A stretch of DNA of 31,738 nucleotides from Pelomyxa schiedti. Its lineage: Eukaryota > Evosea > Pelobiontida > Pelomyxidae. Shown here piece by piece: positions 11,101 through 21,645 of this stretch. The position numbers and the translations under genes were made by a program. Each line of letters begins with the position of its first letter. Positions within the stretch are counted from its first letter, which is position 1. The stretch spans positions 1 to 31,738 of the forward strand of contig JAHLWZ010000996.1 of the NCBI GenBank assembly GCA_020536535.1, read 5' to 3'. The notes below the pieces were generated by a model. That model searched no databases, was not told where the DNA came from, and was given only the letters and a program-made list of their open reading frames with translations.

Positions 11101-12558
11101 AGGCCATCCTTTCTATTTCAGATGTTGGTAAAACATCTTTGTGGGTTGTTGATGAGGCTCCATCAGGAGTGTCTGATGTATTTGCAGGTGAGGAAGATTG
11201 AACTTGGGAAGTTTGTGGCGTCTCCAAGGATTTGTTTGGTGAGGCTATGGCTGGAGTCACCACAGGCGGCACAGATTCATCAGGTGTAGCCTAATAAAAA
11301 AAAAAAAAGAAGATAAGAAAAAGGGTACCAATCAGTCGAGTGTACCAGTGGAGTTGTACTGAGAGAAGGAGTGGTGGTCAGAGTAATAGGTGTGGTGGGA
11401 ATAGGTGTGGATGATTCTATTGATGATGTTCCTGTAGTATCAGGTCTCCGCCTTGCATTGTATTCAGTTTCATGAAGGCCTGTCACATAGGATAGCATTT
11501 GCTGAAGGATTGTCTTGGCAGTTGTTGTGTTGACCTGGGTGATACTGACAAGATAGACATTGTACGTTGTGCGGACAGCGGCCATTAACGCTGCATCATG
11601 TATATCACAACAGGGAGTCGTTACTGCAAGAAGCAGCACCTGGTTTTTTTTTTGTTTTTTGTTTTTTGTTTTTAACTAAAATACAAAGTGGAAAATGTGA
11701 CGTTCCATTTACCTGAATTATGCTCATCTGTGAAACTGGGTCTTGTTGATCGAAACAGCTGTTCGTCATATCCACTACCCAGTCAACAGTTTTTCGAGTC
11801 TGCCCAGCGTCATCAGTGCATGTTCCATGTATTACTCCATGAGTGATGAGTTTCTGTTGTTCCACAGCCACATTCAAATTAGAGAGCGAGTACTCTGGGA
11901 TGAATGTACCCTGAGAATCTCCAAAGCAGGGGAGACTACTTTTGGAGACTTTGTCTCGCAGGCATACTTGGCTGTTTCGAGTATTTTGGTTACCAGAGGA
12001 TTACAAGGCTCATTGGAGAGAACACTTTCGTTTTCCCTGTTATCTCATTAACAAGAAAATGGGCAGGATTCAACGCTACTGTGCGGGAGGGAGTGTTTTC
12101 TTCAACAATTCTATAAAATAAAAGTGAGTCACCAATGTAATTAGCATTAAGGAGCAGCGAAGCAGAAACTCTAAATTTGGAGACTCACCAAGTAAATCCT
12201 TCGTGGATTGTTTCAGCTTTGTGTGCTTACGAGCAGTAGCCTTCTGTATATCAGTGAGGGCTCTCGTAAGAAACGCCTGCAGCGCCACTGGCGTCATTTT
12301 TACGGTAGCGGGGGCAGGTGTCCCAGGTGTACTACCACTAGTACCTACTAACATGTCAATATTTGGTCTGTTGTTTGCTCAAAGTGCATTGGGTATTGGT
12401 TTCATTAACGTTTAGTATTTTAAAAGAAAAAGTCGCACACAAACGTAAAAGTAAAAAGGAACAAAACAAAGAAGAGAAACCAGGTTATGGGATGTTGGTG
12501 TTTGGGTACCGGTTGTTGTCGCTGGTGCCGCGGCTGTCCCCGTCGTTGTCGACGCCAT
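4890..12558 (-). CDS. BIG/Sec7-family Arf guanine-nucleotide exchange factor with an internal MYND zinc finger
   Basis: A multi-exon gene starting at ATG 12558 (first exon 12558-12510) and ending at 4890. Domains in order are: DCB (LQAFLTRALTDIQKATARKH, then LMAAVRTTYNVYLVSITQVN near 11560); HUS with the HUS box YLNYDCDMNSTDIFER near 10300; Sec7 (about 9035-9770) with the glutamic finger in SGEAQVIDRIMENF and MMAATDLHSPRIKNKLTLAD; and HDS1-2 (YVRPMFEILWPSAVVSFSI; VVEVATFNMNRMRFVWSEIW; KLWELIFRGVLVPIFSNVGY). A MYND finger follows at about 6103-6272, then HDS3-4 (YRHLSTPHLSALLQILSKSC) and a Thr/Pro-rich tail of about 90 residues. BIG proteins load Arf with GTP at the trans-Golgi and endosomes. 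Because BIG-type repeats continue after the MYND finger, I read one gene rather than two. Several exon junctions are uncertain. Confidence 0.88.
6103..6272 (-). other. MYND-type zinc finger inserted in the BIG protein
   Basis: The translated motif is CAMCKISSDSKPLLRCSLC, then SSIW and YCSVTCQHDDWARHKLNC, with a 40-base intron (6198-6159) splitting the tryptophan codon. Spacing and residues fit the MYND consensus of C-x2-C, C-x2-C, YC-x3-C and H-x3-C. MYND fingers bind short proline-rich peptides. The flanking residues are Ser/Thr/Pro/Ala-rich linkers, so the finger sits as an island between HDS2 and HDS3. Confidence 0.85.
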
Positions 12559-12737
12559 CAAAAACTTTTCTTTCGTTCGTTCAATGAGAAAGAAAAAAAA
12601 ATTTGTTTGATGGCTCGGGCTAAACGAGAAGGCTCCAAGAAAAAACAAAACTCAAACCCTCTGTCTGTGATTTGTATGTACAATTGAATGGTCGATTTCT
12701 TTCGCCTTGTTTTTGGGCATTCAATGAGAACATTCCA

Positions 12738-13493
12738 TCAGTGACCCTCTGCAGTTACCTTTGCCTTTGGGGCATTGGCCTCCTCAGAATATATCTGGAA
12801 TAGTTGGTACAAAGCCTAGGCTACCAGTAGTGAGTGCACTGGGAACGGGTACCTTGTCCTTGATGTCATCAGGCATCGGCCTCTTTTTGTCAGGCACCGC
12901 GGTACTTTCATCATCAGCACCCTCCTGATTAATGTTACAATCAGTACTGCTTGTGTGTTAGTTCGGTACAGTATTGCCGATGTTCTTCTCTTCGTTGTCA
13001 GTCTGTTCCTGGGCGGGTTTGTCCCCTTCGCATGTAACTCTTGGTGTAGTTGAGGTTGACTCGCAAGAGGTTGGTGTTTTTTGGTCTTCGGGAGTGTCTT
13101 TCTCGACTGGGGGTGGTTCTACACTAGTATTTACTCCATCTCCCTTTCAATTGGTTAATGAAGAGGTAATACAAAAGGGAGTGCGGATACCTGCAGCTCG
13201 GTAACAATTGAGTTGTCCACAACCCACCTAATTTCGAGTAAATATGAGAGGGAGAAACGTAAGGAAAGATACGAGTGAGATTCCAGCACTGTTTCAACAA
13301 CGTCAGACTTGTCTGGGAAAAGCCTTTTCACAACATCGACAATGGCATCTCTTGTCGGACTGTCGGGCTTCTCTGCTTCTTCTTCCTTGGGAGATCTCTT
13401 TTTGCAACATTTATGTGAGCACCTTGACTTGTCCTTGCATCTGTGTTTGCAGGCCGAGCTTTCCGCTGTCGGTGATGTAGCTGCCGTTGCCAT
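12738..13493 (-). CDS. Small protein with a Cys/His zinc motif and a CUE-like domain
   Basis: An ATG at 13491-13493 begins a five- or six-exon gene of about 186 residues. Residues 15-32 read CKHRCKDKSRCSHKCCKK, a C-x-H-x-C-x5-C-x-H-x-C-C pattern like the small zinc motif found near the end of HFM1/MER3 helicases. After a charged linker, residues 50-86 (DAIVDVVKRLFPDKSDVVET, then VLESHSWVVDNSIVTELQ across an intron) resemble a CUE ubiquitin-binding domain, with an LFP in place of MFP and a conserved VLE. The C-terminal 100 residues are acidic and Pro/Thr-rich and likely disordered. No helicase domain is present. The two motifs are visible in the sequence; zinc and ubiquitin binding are inferred. 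Confidence 0.65.
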
Positions 13494-13719
13494 TAGTTAA
13501 AGATCTCTATGCGCCCACGTTGATTCTGTTGTATGTATCCCAACAATTTGTTTGTTAAAGTGAGTTTGCTTTTTGGCACATCGACGATCTATGTTGCGCC
13601 TGGTTTTTTGGATGACATATTGTCAGGCACTTTATGTTGCCTCACTCAAATTGCAATTTGTTGGCAACATTAAGTTCCCCGACCGCAACAACGTCAACGA
13701 AACGGCACTTGTTTGTTTT

Positions 13720-15655
13720 TCATGGAGCGTGTATTACTGTGGTTGGCATTTCATTTTCTAACACTTTCTCCAAACCCAAATCAGATATTGCTTGTTCCGC
13801 TATTAACAGTGTGCCCTCACAGAATTCTGCAAAGCATTCTTCACAATCCTGAATGGAACCAATGTTAAAAACACAGAAAACAAACAAAAAAACAGCAAGA
13901 AAACCTCCGCCCGGTTCCCCGCATAATTGCCGGTTGTTGTGGCTTTCGTAATAACCTTCACGAAATGGTGTCTGAGGCACCTTGATGAAAAGTTACTGGT
14001 GCATAAACAAAGGGGAATGGGTTTTCAACCTATTCCATATTATTCCAAGAGCCAAGGAGTGCAAGCGGTTACATAGTCTCTCACGTTCTAAGAAAACAAG
14101 TAACTTGTCATGGAACTTATGAAACAGGTACTGCATGACATCAAGTCAGTAATAGAGAGAAAGAGCTTGCCATACTTGAGGTATCCCCTCAGCGCTGTCA
14201 ACGAAGTTCCACAGCCTGGCCAACAGTATAAGAAGTTCAAGTTCAGACAGCCGATGTGAGGTTCTTTGTTCCTTTCCCAAGGTTGTCAATTGTGTATTTT
14301 GTGTTTAGTCGTACAGTTGTAAAATGGGAATCGAACTTCCGGATTTCTCTTTTTGCCAGGTCCTCCTTGCGGGAAGAGGAAATTACTTGCGATTGTGAAG
14401 GCATCTCGAACGTCATCGGGCAGAACATCATGAGTTTTCGCGACGATGTCGCGCAGAGACGTAGCTTCCAGTGACGTCTTTCTTGTTGAGATTGTAAATA
14501 TTGGTTGGTTTTGAGAAGCTCTACCTGCTGGTGACAGTTCCCACAAGTAGCGATCATTTTTCGTTTTTGGATGAAAAGTTCGTCACTGCCACAATGCGGG
14601 CAATCAAATAAGTTAAACATCGGCAAGTGCATTCCCANNNNNNNNNNNNNNNNNNNNNNNNNNNNNNNNNNNNNNNNNNNNNNNNNNNNNNNNNNNNNNN
14701 NNNNNNNNNNNNNNNNNNNNNNNNNNNNNNNNNNNNNAGCTCTACCTGCTGGTGACAGTTCCCACAAGTAGCGATCATTTTTCGTTTTTGGATGAAAAGT
14801 TCGTCACTGCCACAATGCGGGCAATCAAATAAGTTAAACATCGGCAAGTGCATTCCCAACACGGCGTCGTAGCACCTTAATTAAGGTCAGCCACCGTCTC
14901 ATATGATATTAGTACCCAAGGAGACGGGGAAAGTGTAAGTTATCTATGAAAGGCTTCAGAGTGGTTCTCTCCTGTAAACTACTGATGTCAGCCTTGCTTA
15001 TAATGCAAACTACAGGAAGATTCTTGAGATGAGGTGGTAGGTCTGGTACTGTTATCAACTGAGACAGAGAGGAGCTGATTACATACCTTTCCAATGAATG
15101 TTAGGTCATATTAGACAAGCAGTTGGTTGGTTACCATATAACGTGCATTGTGTCCTCAGTATGATGGGGATCGAGGTTCGATCTGAAAATTTCTTTCAAG
15201 GAAGAAATGGAGTATTGGGCCCATCCGTCATTCACAACATAAACCTCGTAGACTGAAACCGGCAATCCAGCTAAATTATGGCATTTAATGTGGGTCCTTG
15301 GAGGAACCGGCTCCTTGGCGCAATTGGTACCAAAAATGCTGTCAATCAGGGAACTCTTCCCAGAGCTTCACGGCATTCAATAAGGGAAATACAAATGGAA
15401 CACAAACCCAGTGTTACCAACAACCAGAATATTGGGTTTCACAGTGCGCCTAACCACACGTGCACATGCCTCCCTCATGTCACACTCCACATCATCATTA
15501 TCATCACCTGTACCTTATTGTTATACCTTTGTTTCATTAACTTAACACGCAAACTTCTTAAGAACTCAAAACTCACCAGGTGTGTGAACTGGCTCAGTCC
15601 CATAATCGCCGTCAATGTCACCACCACAGCCCCGAATTACTGGCTCCGCGCTCAT
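13720..15655 (-). CDS. P-loop GTPase with an inserted zinc ribbon and a C-terminal helical region
   Basis: ATG 15655 opens a short acidic N-terminus, then NILVVGNTG joined across an intron to SGKSSLIDSIFGTN gives the P loop (G1). HTEDTMHVIWYVISSSLSQL corresponds to the typical iHvIWYxIs segment of prokaryotic-like TRAFAC GTPases, and VVCIISKADISSLQER is the guanine-specificity motif (G4, SKAD). After G4 a zinc ribbon appears (CPHCGSDELFIQ, then CGNCHQQ). TSLEATSLRDIVAKTHDVLP and DVRDAF then resemble the linker to a DUF697-like region (EDLAKREIRKFDSHFT). The DxxG (G3) motif is not recognisable. The 3' part, down to QAISDLGLEKVLENEMPTTV, is split by introns I cannot place reliably. A 100-N gap with duplicated flanks interrupts the gene at 14638. 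The start lies 78 bases from the PPM stop. Confidence 0.65.
14517..14858. other. Assembly gap of 100 N flanked by identical 121-base sequences
   Basis: Bases 14638-14737 are exactly 100 N. The 121 bases before them (14517-14637) are repeated without a visible difference immediately after (14738-14858). The repeated unit encodes the zinc ribbon of the GTPase. This is the pattern left when two overlapping contigs are scaffolded without being merged, so one copy is probably redundant. Confidence 0.9.
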
Positions 15656-15733
15656 GTCACAAACAAGTTTTTTTTTATTCGTTTCTTTAACGAAACGGTG
15701 TCATCACAGAAACTGGGTGGTGAGTTGAATTTT

Positions 15734-17292
15734 TTATTCATTATTTGGTGCAGGGGGTGTTGTTCTCCTTGATTGAGAAGGGGATGGTGATGGTGTGGTT
15801 GTTGGTGATGAGGATGAGGATGTGCTAGTTGTGGTGGTTGTTGAGGTTGCAGTTGCAGTTTTTGTTGATTTTGGTGTTGCCCCAACAAGTATGCACACAC
15901 AGGTTGTGTGGTCAAGTTTACCTGGGAACTTGGTGTAGTCTGAGGGCAACTTTTGCTTGGGGTTTGTTTCCATGAATTGCCTATTTGTTGGTTTGAGTTT
16001 TTTTTTTTGGATTTAGATAGAAAGAAACAAACCTGCTTGATTGTGTTGTTTGTACACAGTGCTCCAGGAGTGAGTTGACAATAGCCTCGGGGTTAGTACC
16101 ATGTGTTTCAACTATACTCGCGATTTTGTTGCTCAGGTTCTTTATTCTGCGTTGAATGATTAGTTCCGGAATGATGGGATAACCCGGAAGTAGGAGGGTT
16201 ACATGAACTTCTGTGCTATGCCGAGGGTTTGTTCTGATTTTGTTTTAAATGCAGCTTCCCAGGCTGGGAACTCAGCCAGTGCCGGGTCTACATCCTTTGG
16301 TTTCATACCAAGCAACGAGGCATCGAAGTTATCATGAACTCCATCGCTAAGAGAATGTGAGTGCTTCATTTTTGTGCGGAATGGGGGAGTGACCTCATCA
16401 GAATTAGCAGGTCTCCTGTAAACACGTCGGCAGTTGTGATGCGGAAATTCCTCATGTCTGGTTTCAGGAATTCCCTGTACGGTCCCAATCGACCTCCTGG
16501 GTCAGTACTATCCAAGGTACAACGAGCAGTCCCACCAATGTCAATCAACATGCCTTCCCGTGAGCGCCAGCAGAATATCTTCCCATTTGTTAGGAGCGAA
16601 TTGTAAAGATCCCTTTCAACCTTACAATCCCCAAGAGACATGTTGATAGAACACCACTGAGGTGCAGTAGGATTGCTTTCGCTAGCGGACTTCAGGTAGG
16701 GTACTAGAATTCCACCCAGGAAGGTAGTTGTTCCAGCGGTTTCTCTGTGATGAGTGAGAAAGAATGTGGTGCTTTCCTCTCAAACCCTAGTTGCATTCCT
16801 TCGGATATAGCGCGATTGCCGCAAATCAGCCCTCTAGCCATCATAAAGCCAGCCTCCCTCATGGTTTTCACGTAACTGAGCTAGAGGTTACTTTGCAAAA
16901 AAAAGAAAAAAGCAGTGAAGTTTTTGCCTGATTTCTTCAGAAACGACTTGAATGAATGTGTTTGTCACCTTTATGGCGGCGTCGCGGGGTGCAGGACCCC
17001 AATTACCTTGAAGGGTCATTGTTAAATTTGCATTAGGGTAATGTGAAGCTCACAGCCATCAGCGACGCAATACGCTATTCTGTCATGAAAAGCAGCGATA
17101 TGGTATCGGTCACAGATTGGACTTCCCAACTAAGTTGTGGTAGTGTTCATTTGCCAAAATAAGGTGATAACTTACATGAACTTTGGTCTTGGAATCAATG
17201 GGATACGTTGTTATGCCCCTCCCAAAGACTCCATACATTGGTATGGACTTGCCAGCATCCGATTCGTCATCTGGCCCAGATACTGCCGCCAT
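15734..17292 (-). CDS. PPM/PP2C-family serine/threonine phosphatase
   Basis: ATG 17290-17292 starts MAAVSGPDDESDAGKSIPMY. The metal-binding motifs of the PPM fold appear in order: RIAYCVADGC joined across an intron to NWGPAPRDAAIKVTN; AGTTTFLGGILVPYLK; SINMSLGDCK joined to IFCWRSREGMLIDI; DPGGRLGPYREF; and GDLLILM joined to SDGVHDNFDASLLG. The domain closes with GKLDHTTCVCILVG, the usual PPM end. A low-complexity Thr/Ser/Pro tail of about 45 residues (to PPAPNNE) follows. It belongs to a protist/animal PPM subgroup with ADGCNWG and DPGGRLGP motifs rather than the DGHG type. The aspartates expected for metal binding (ADG, GDC, SDG, HDN) are all present, so activity is likely. Introns are 40-60 bases. 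The gene begins about 160 bases after the PLC-like gene ends. Confidence 0.82.
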
Positions 17293-17453
17293 AATTTGTT
17301 GTGAACCAAATTCCAACACTTTCTGGAGTTGAATTAAGTAAGGGAAACGGAGAGGGGAAAAAAAAACCCGTGGTAGAGTTTCCAGTTGTTCACACAGGGG
17401 ATACTTGAGAGAAGGATTCACAGATAAATTGATTCTAATTTTATTTAGATGCT

Positions 17454-20400
17454 TTAAGGGGTTGGAATGTTAACCTCAGTGTAAGAGTGCACGGGGCAGG
17501 AAGCTTTGTTTTGAGACTCTTCAAATGCACTACTCTGAGACCAGCTCTTATACAGTTGACTGGGAGAGTGTAGTATGCCAGTTGCCTCCCTCCCGTATCC
17601 ATTACACTTTATGGTTTGATGAGGGGAATTGAATGTAATGGAGCTTGTACCGTATAAACAACAGAGCATGAGGGCTTGCTGTGATATTGAATTCGAATGG
17701 GGCACATTTGCCCATCCACTCAGGGTTGAAACCATTGGTATCTAAGAAGTATAAGATTAAATTATTAAGACATTCACGAGGGAATACGAATAGGCTTGGT
17801 TTTGTGACATGCATAATCCTCAGATTTTCCACAAACTTCAATTTGTACATATGGGTCCACAGTCCGTGTCTCGCTTTCCAATTTTGGGAGAACTCTAGCA
17901 CTTAAGACCTAATCGTGGTCAACATTGTTACCACCAAATGGCAAATACCTGTATACTTAATTTGTTAACCATGTTGATTTGTTCAGGTGTATATGTTACA
18001 CAGTCCTCAAAAGAAACTGGGTCAGCAGTCATAAACCACTGTTTTCTCAGGTAGCAACATGACCCATTTTGCATAAATTTACCTTAGCGAGTTCAGTATT
18101 AAAGCAAGGCCTTATCCCGTACCTTCTACAAGAGGAGCAGAAATTTCGTCATCTGGATCAATGGATATTATTTGAACACCTGCAGCCCAAGGGGAAGTTG
18201 GGTCAAATCCATGTGTTTTCTTCGTTGCATGGACTTGTGTCATAAACTTCCTAGAGTGCCTGTTTTTGTCAAGGTGTTCACTTAGGGGCGGAATTAAAGT
18301 TATGTTCTTAAAGGATACTCGACAAATTTTTCAGGATCATATTTGGTAAAGTCTTTTTCGGAGAGGCATAATATATCCCAAGGCCTAGCATCATCTGCAG
18401 AATGGATTATTACAGGAAACTTGCCAGAATTGGGTTTCTACCCAGATCTAAAGGGAAACTCTCAGATGTAAAGGCGTGGAAAAAGAAATGCTTCCCCAAC
18501 GCGTCACCGACTTCATAAGATTTCCCCTACAAGAATAAGCGGCATGAAGTGAGAAGCTTAGTGAGGTACCATTAGTAACACTTTCCCTCGCAGTGAAGCT
18601 GGGGATGGCAAGAACTTCAAATCGGGCTTACTGGTACAAAGAGGCTTGGCAATAATGCCCTCGAGAATAGAGGAAATCGCTTGACTAAGTATTGCCTTGG
18701 CAATACTTAGGCCAAGTGGAAAAGAACGGGCATTTACACACTTGTGAAGCCGGAGAGCAGTGTACGTGAAGGTGCAGTATTAGAGGAAACCTTCAAAATG
18801 TTTGTACAGTAAGAATAAGAAAATTGTATTACGCGTTAATTGTGAATGCATATTCCTTCACAAGTTTCAGGAGTTCCTTAAACTCATCTTCTTTGCTTTC
18901 ATAGCAAGAAACTGTAGGCAATGTTATTCCAAGAGATCAGCTTGTGTTCCAGTTATACCTTCGAGATATCTTCCTGATCCCCTTTTTAGAAACCGGAATG
19001 TTTCTTCAAGGGAAGTCAGAGGTCGGCAGCCACGTATGTAGTAAAATGTTAAGGGAGCTGTCATATCCTAGAATTTCATTACGTAAGTGGGAAAAAAGGA
19101 ACCCTACTTGGTGAATGGAGCCCATATCCGGATGAAACATTGAGTTGTGCTTGGACAACAAATAACCTTCAAATTCGTGCAAGAATAGTTCTGTTGGTAC
19201 TATTCTAGAACCGGTGTCAGCTTGATTATCTCCAAATCTCCTCACAATTGCGGTGGCATCTTCCTGGGTGAACTCTGTTTCCTGTATTCATTTTTTAAAT
19301 ATTGGATGAAATCCTGCGAATTGAACGGAGTCTCACCTGTTGGCTTTCTTTGTGGAAAGAAACCAGGTCTGAGATAGTGAGTGTATTGCCTGCTGTAGAG
19401 GAATATTGTCGAAAAACTTCAGCAATTTCTCTTCTGCGCAGTAAGGCATATACGAGAACCCGGAAATTTCCGAAGTTAAGGAAACCCGGTTTATCAACTG
19501 CAAGTTCCTTAGTTTGTGGTCAAGACTAACCAGTCAAAGAAAAACAAAAAAAACCTCAAACCGAGATTTCAAACTTGATCGTGATGGCTTGAAGTTCCTG
19601 ACCATGTGTAAGGCTCAAGAAAGGAGATAAATGCACGTACAGCTTCTGTAGCAACTGAGTTGTTTGCTCGAAGTTTATCCAAGTCAAATTTTCACTTCTC
19701 CAGGCACTGTCTACAAAGCGCACCATTGGTGTTGCTCCTGACTCGACAAGGTGTTCAAGTGCTGTAACCCACTTGACTCTTTTTTCTTTACTGTCTGCTA
19801 CCAAGTCGAATTGAATACTGTATCAAGAGTCAGTAGAGGTAAGTGTTTATGACTGAAGTGAATACTTCTTTGAAATGATACTAAAACTACAATCAAGCTT
19901 CTCTTGAAGGCGGCATTTCGCGAAAGACGAATTGAACTGGCCTTGCAGAAGTTCGAGAATGTGGTCCAACAGAACGAGTTTAGGATCTAAATCCACTAAG
20001 CATTGTGGTTACAGAAATCTGGAAACGTACAGCCTGGAACTACTGTAAAGCGCAAGCGGTCTCTTTCTAGAACTACAGGAGAAATTAAGAGGTAATGCTT
20101 GTCGTGGCTGAGTTTGACATTGACCCTCAAAGGGCCTTTATTTTTGCACAGAGTGAAAATATCTCCAGAAGTCTGGCCACTTAATTAATAGGACCCCCAC
20201 AACAGCAAAGATACCTGCATATCCGATATCGTGTGTTTTACATTGGCATCCGCTGGGCAATATCTATTGCTATTACGCATTAGCTGCCTCATGGACACCG
20301 CACTGGACTTTGAAGTGTTAGAGAAAGAATAGATGAGAAGTGACGTTCTAATACCAAATCGAGCGTTTCATCCCCCCCATCATCTCCCGTAACAGTAGCA

Positions 20401-20678
20401 CCGAGAATGACATTTCCAGTGGTTGAAGTGGAGGCAGCAGAATCAGTAAATGAACACGAGGCAGTGAGCCCACCGCTCCGCAAAGGAGACAAGGGGCGAG
20501 TCTCCCTCGTAGGAGGGGGTGCTACATGGCCTGCTGTTGGCATAGGTCCTGCCGGCTGAGCACGTGGTACCTCTGTTCGTATTGGTGACGACGAAGCCAA
20601 AGAAGAACTACAGGAGAATTAGATGATGGCATCAAGATATATCCAGATACATATATTTAAATTGTACAAAACGGAAAT

Positions 20679-20709
<31 letters not shown>

Positions 20710-21194
20710 AAAGAAAAAACCCATTATAGTTAGTTGTATTGAATCAAATCACCTTCTCCTGTGAGAATGGCCACCGTGGTGATGGTGATGACGGCGGCTG
20801 CTGTTTTCCTCAGTCAAGTCAGCATTGTCCAGTTCGGCCAACTTGGTGCCCAGGTCACTCCCCGAAGTGGACATGCCTGTAGGGGCACCGGACCCACAAT
20901 CGGGATTCGCTGCGGCGCCGGTTCCAGGGGTGCCCCCGCGGTTTGAGGGGGACCCCGGCGACGGCGAGGTGGACGAAGATGACGATGGCTCCTCGTCCTT
21001 GTTGCTTGTTGCTGTGTATGAGGGTGAGTGGTGCTTGCTACTGCTTGTTGCTGTTGTGGATGTGGCTGCGGATGATGTTGATGTGTGGGCGTGGGACTTG
21101 GAGCGGCTCAACCTGCCTCCCTGCGAAGACGTACAACACACAATTAGAGGGAACGACTACACGGGTGCATGGGTTGATTTACCTCGGACGACAT
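17454..21194 (-). CDS. Phospholipase C-like protein (PH, EF-hand, X, Y and C2 regions), probably catalytically dead
   Basis: A 12-base first exon (MSSE, 21194-21183) is followed by 21120-20753, a Ser/Thr/His-rich low-complexity N-terminus, and further exons. A PLC-type PH domain ends with FDLVADSKEKRVKWVTALEH. EF-hand-like helices follow (LRRREIAEVFRQYSSTAGNT), then HEFEGYLLSKHNSMFHPDMG and DMTAPLTFYYI, the normal entry into the PLC X domain. X-domain remnants continue with FKELLKLVKEYAFTIN, LILHLHVHCSPASQ and LKFLPSPASLRGKVLLM. The Y region shows GFDPTSPWAAGVQIISIDPD and ends NGSCCYLRKQWFMT. A C2 domain (VDPYVQIEVCGKSEDY; NGFNPEW) closes the protein. The SSSHNTYL and YHGHT segments carrying the two catalytic histidines are not visible. 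The architecture is certain; individual exon junctions and the dead-enzyme reading are inference. Confidence 0.75.
20677..20712. repeat. (AAAAC)n repeat in an intron of the PLC-like gene
   Basis: About six tandem AAAAC units followed by an A-rich run lie in the second intron of the PLC-like gene. On the transcript strand this gives a GTTTT/T-rich tract. Confidence 0.8.
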
Positions 21195-21455
21195 GATATG
21201 CCTGGTGTGTACAAAAAACTACTTGGTCCGCTGGAGCAGTGTTGCTGAGCACCACGAAAAGTTATCTACTAACAAACTGAAAAAAACCGGAAATCCAGGA
21301 ATGCGGGTGACGAAACGTACTTTCACGGCTTGGCGAATCTGGGGCAGACCCGGTCGCTCATCCTCAGACCGCGAACTTGTACTGGAAATTGTAGTTTCAC
21401 TTGGATAGGATGCCTTCCACAAAGTTTTGGTGCTTCCTTGGGGAGGAAAAAGAGT

Positions 21456-21544
21456 GCTCCGGGTGGGGATCGAACCCACGACCTCAGCATGACTCAATAC
21501 TGTTCTTATAAGTACCGCGCTCTAACCAACTGAGCTACCAGAGC
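21456..21544 (-). tRNA. tRNA-Ile (anticodon UAU) with a 16-base intron
   Basis: Read on the minus strand, the acceptor arms GCTCTGG and CCGGAGC pair with one G-T, the D arm is GCTCAGTTGGTTAGAGC and the T arm is GTGGGTTCGATCCCCAC. The anticodon stem CGGTA/TGCTG closes a loop CTTATA + A that is interrupted after the base next to the anticodon by a 16-base intron. This is the canonical position for nuclear tRNA introns, and tRNA-Ile(UAU) carries an intron in many eukaryotes. The gene reads AUA codons. Confidence 0.93.
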
Positions 21545-21645
21545 TTCATTTGCTTCATCTTCAAATTATTTCTGAATATTTTGCTCACTTGGAATTCTTG
21601 AGAATAATGATTCTTTCTCTCCCTCTCGGGTGTTACGTTCTGTGT

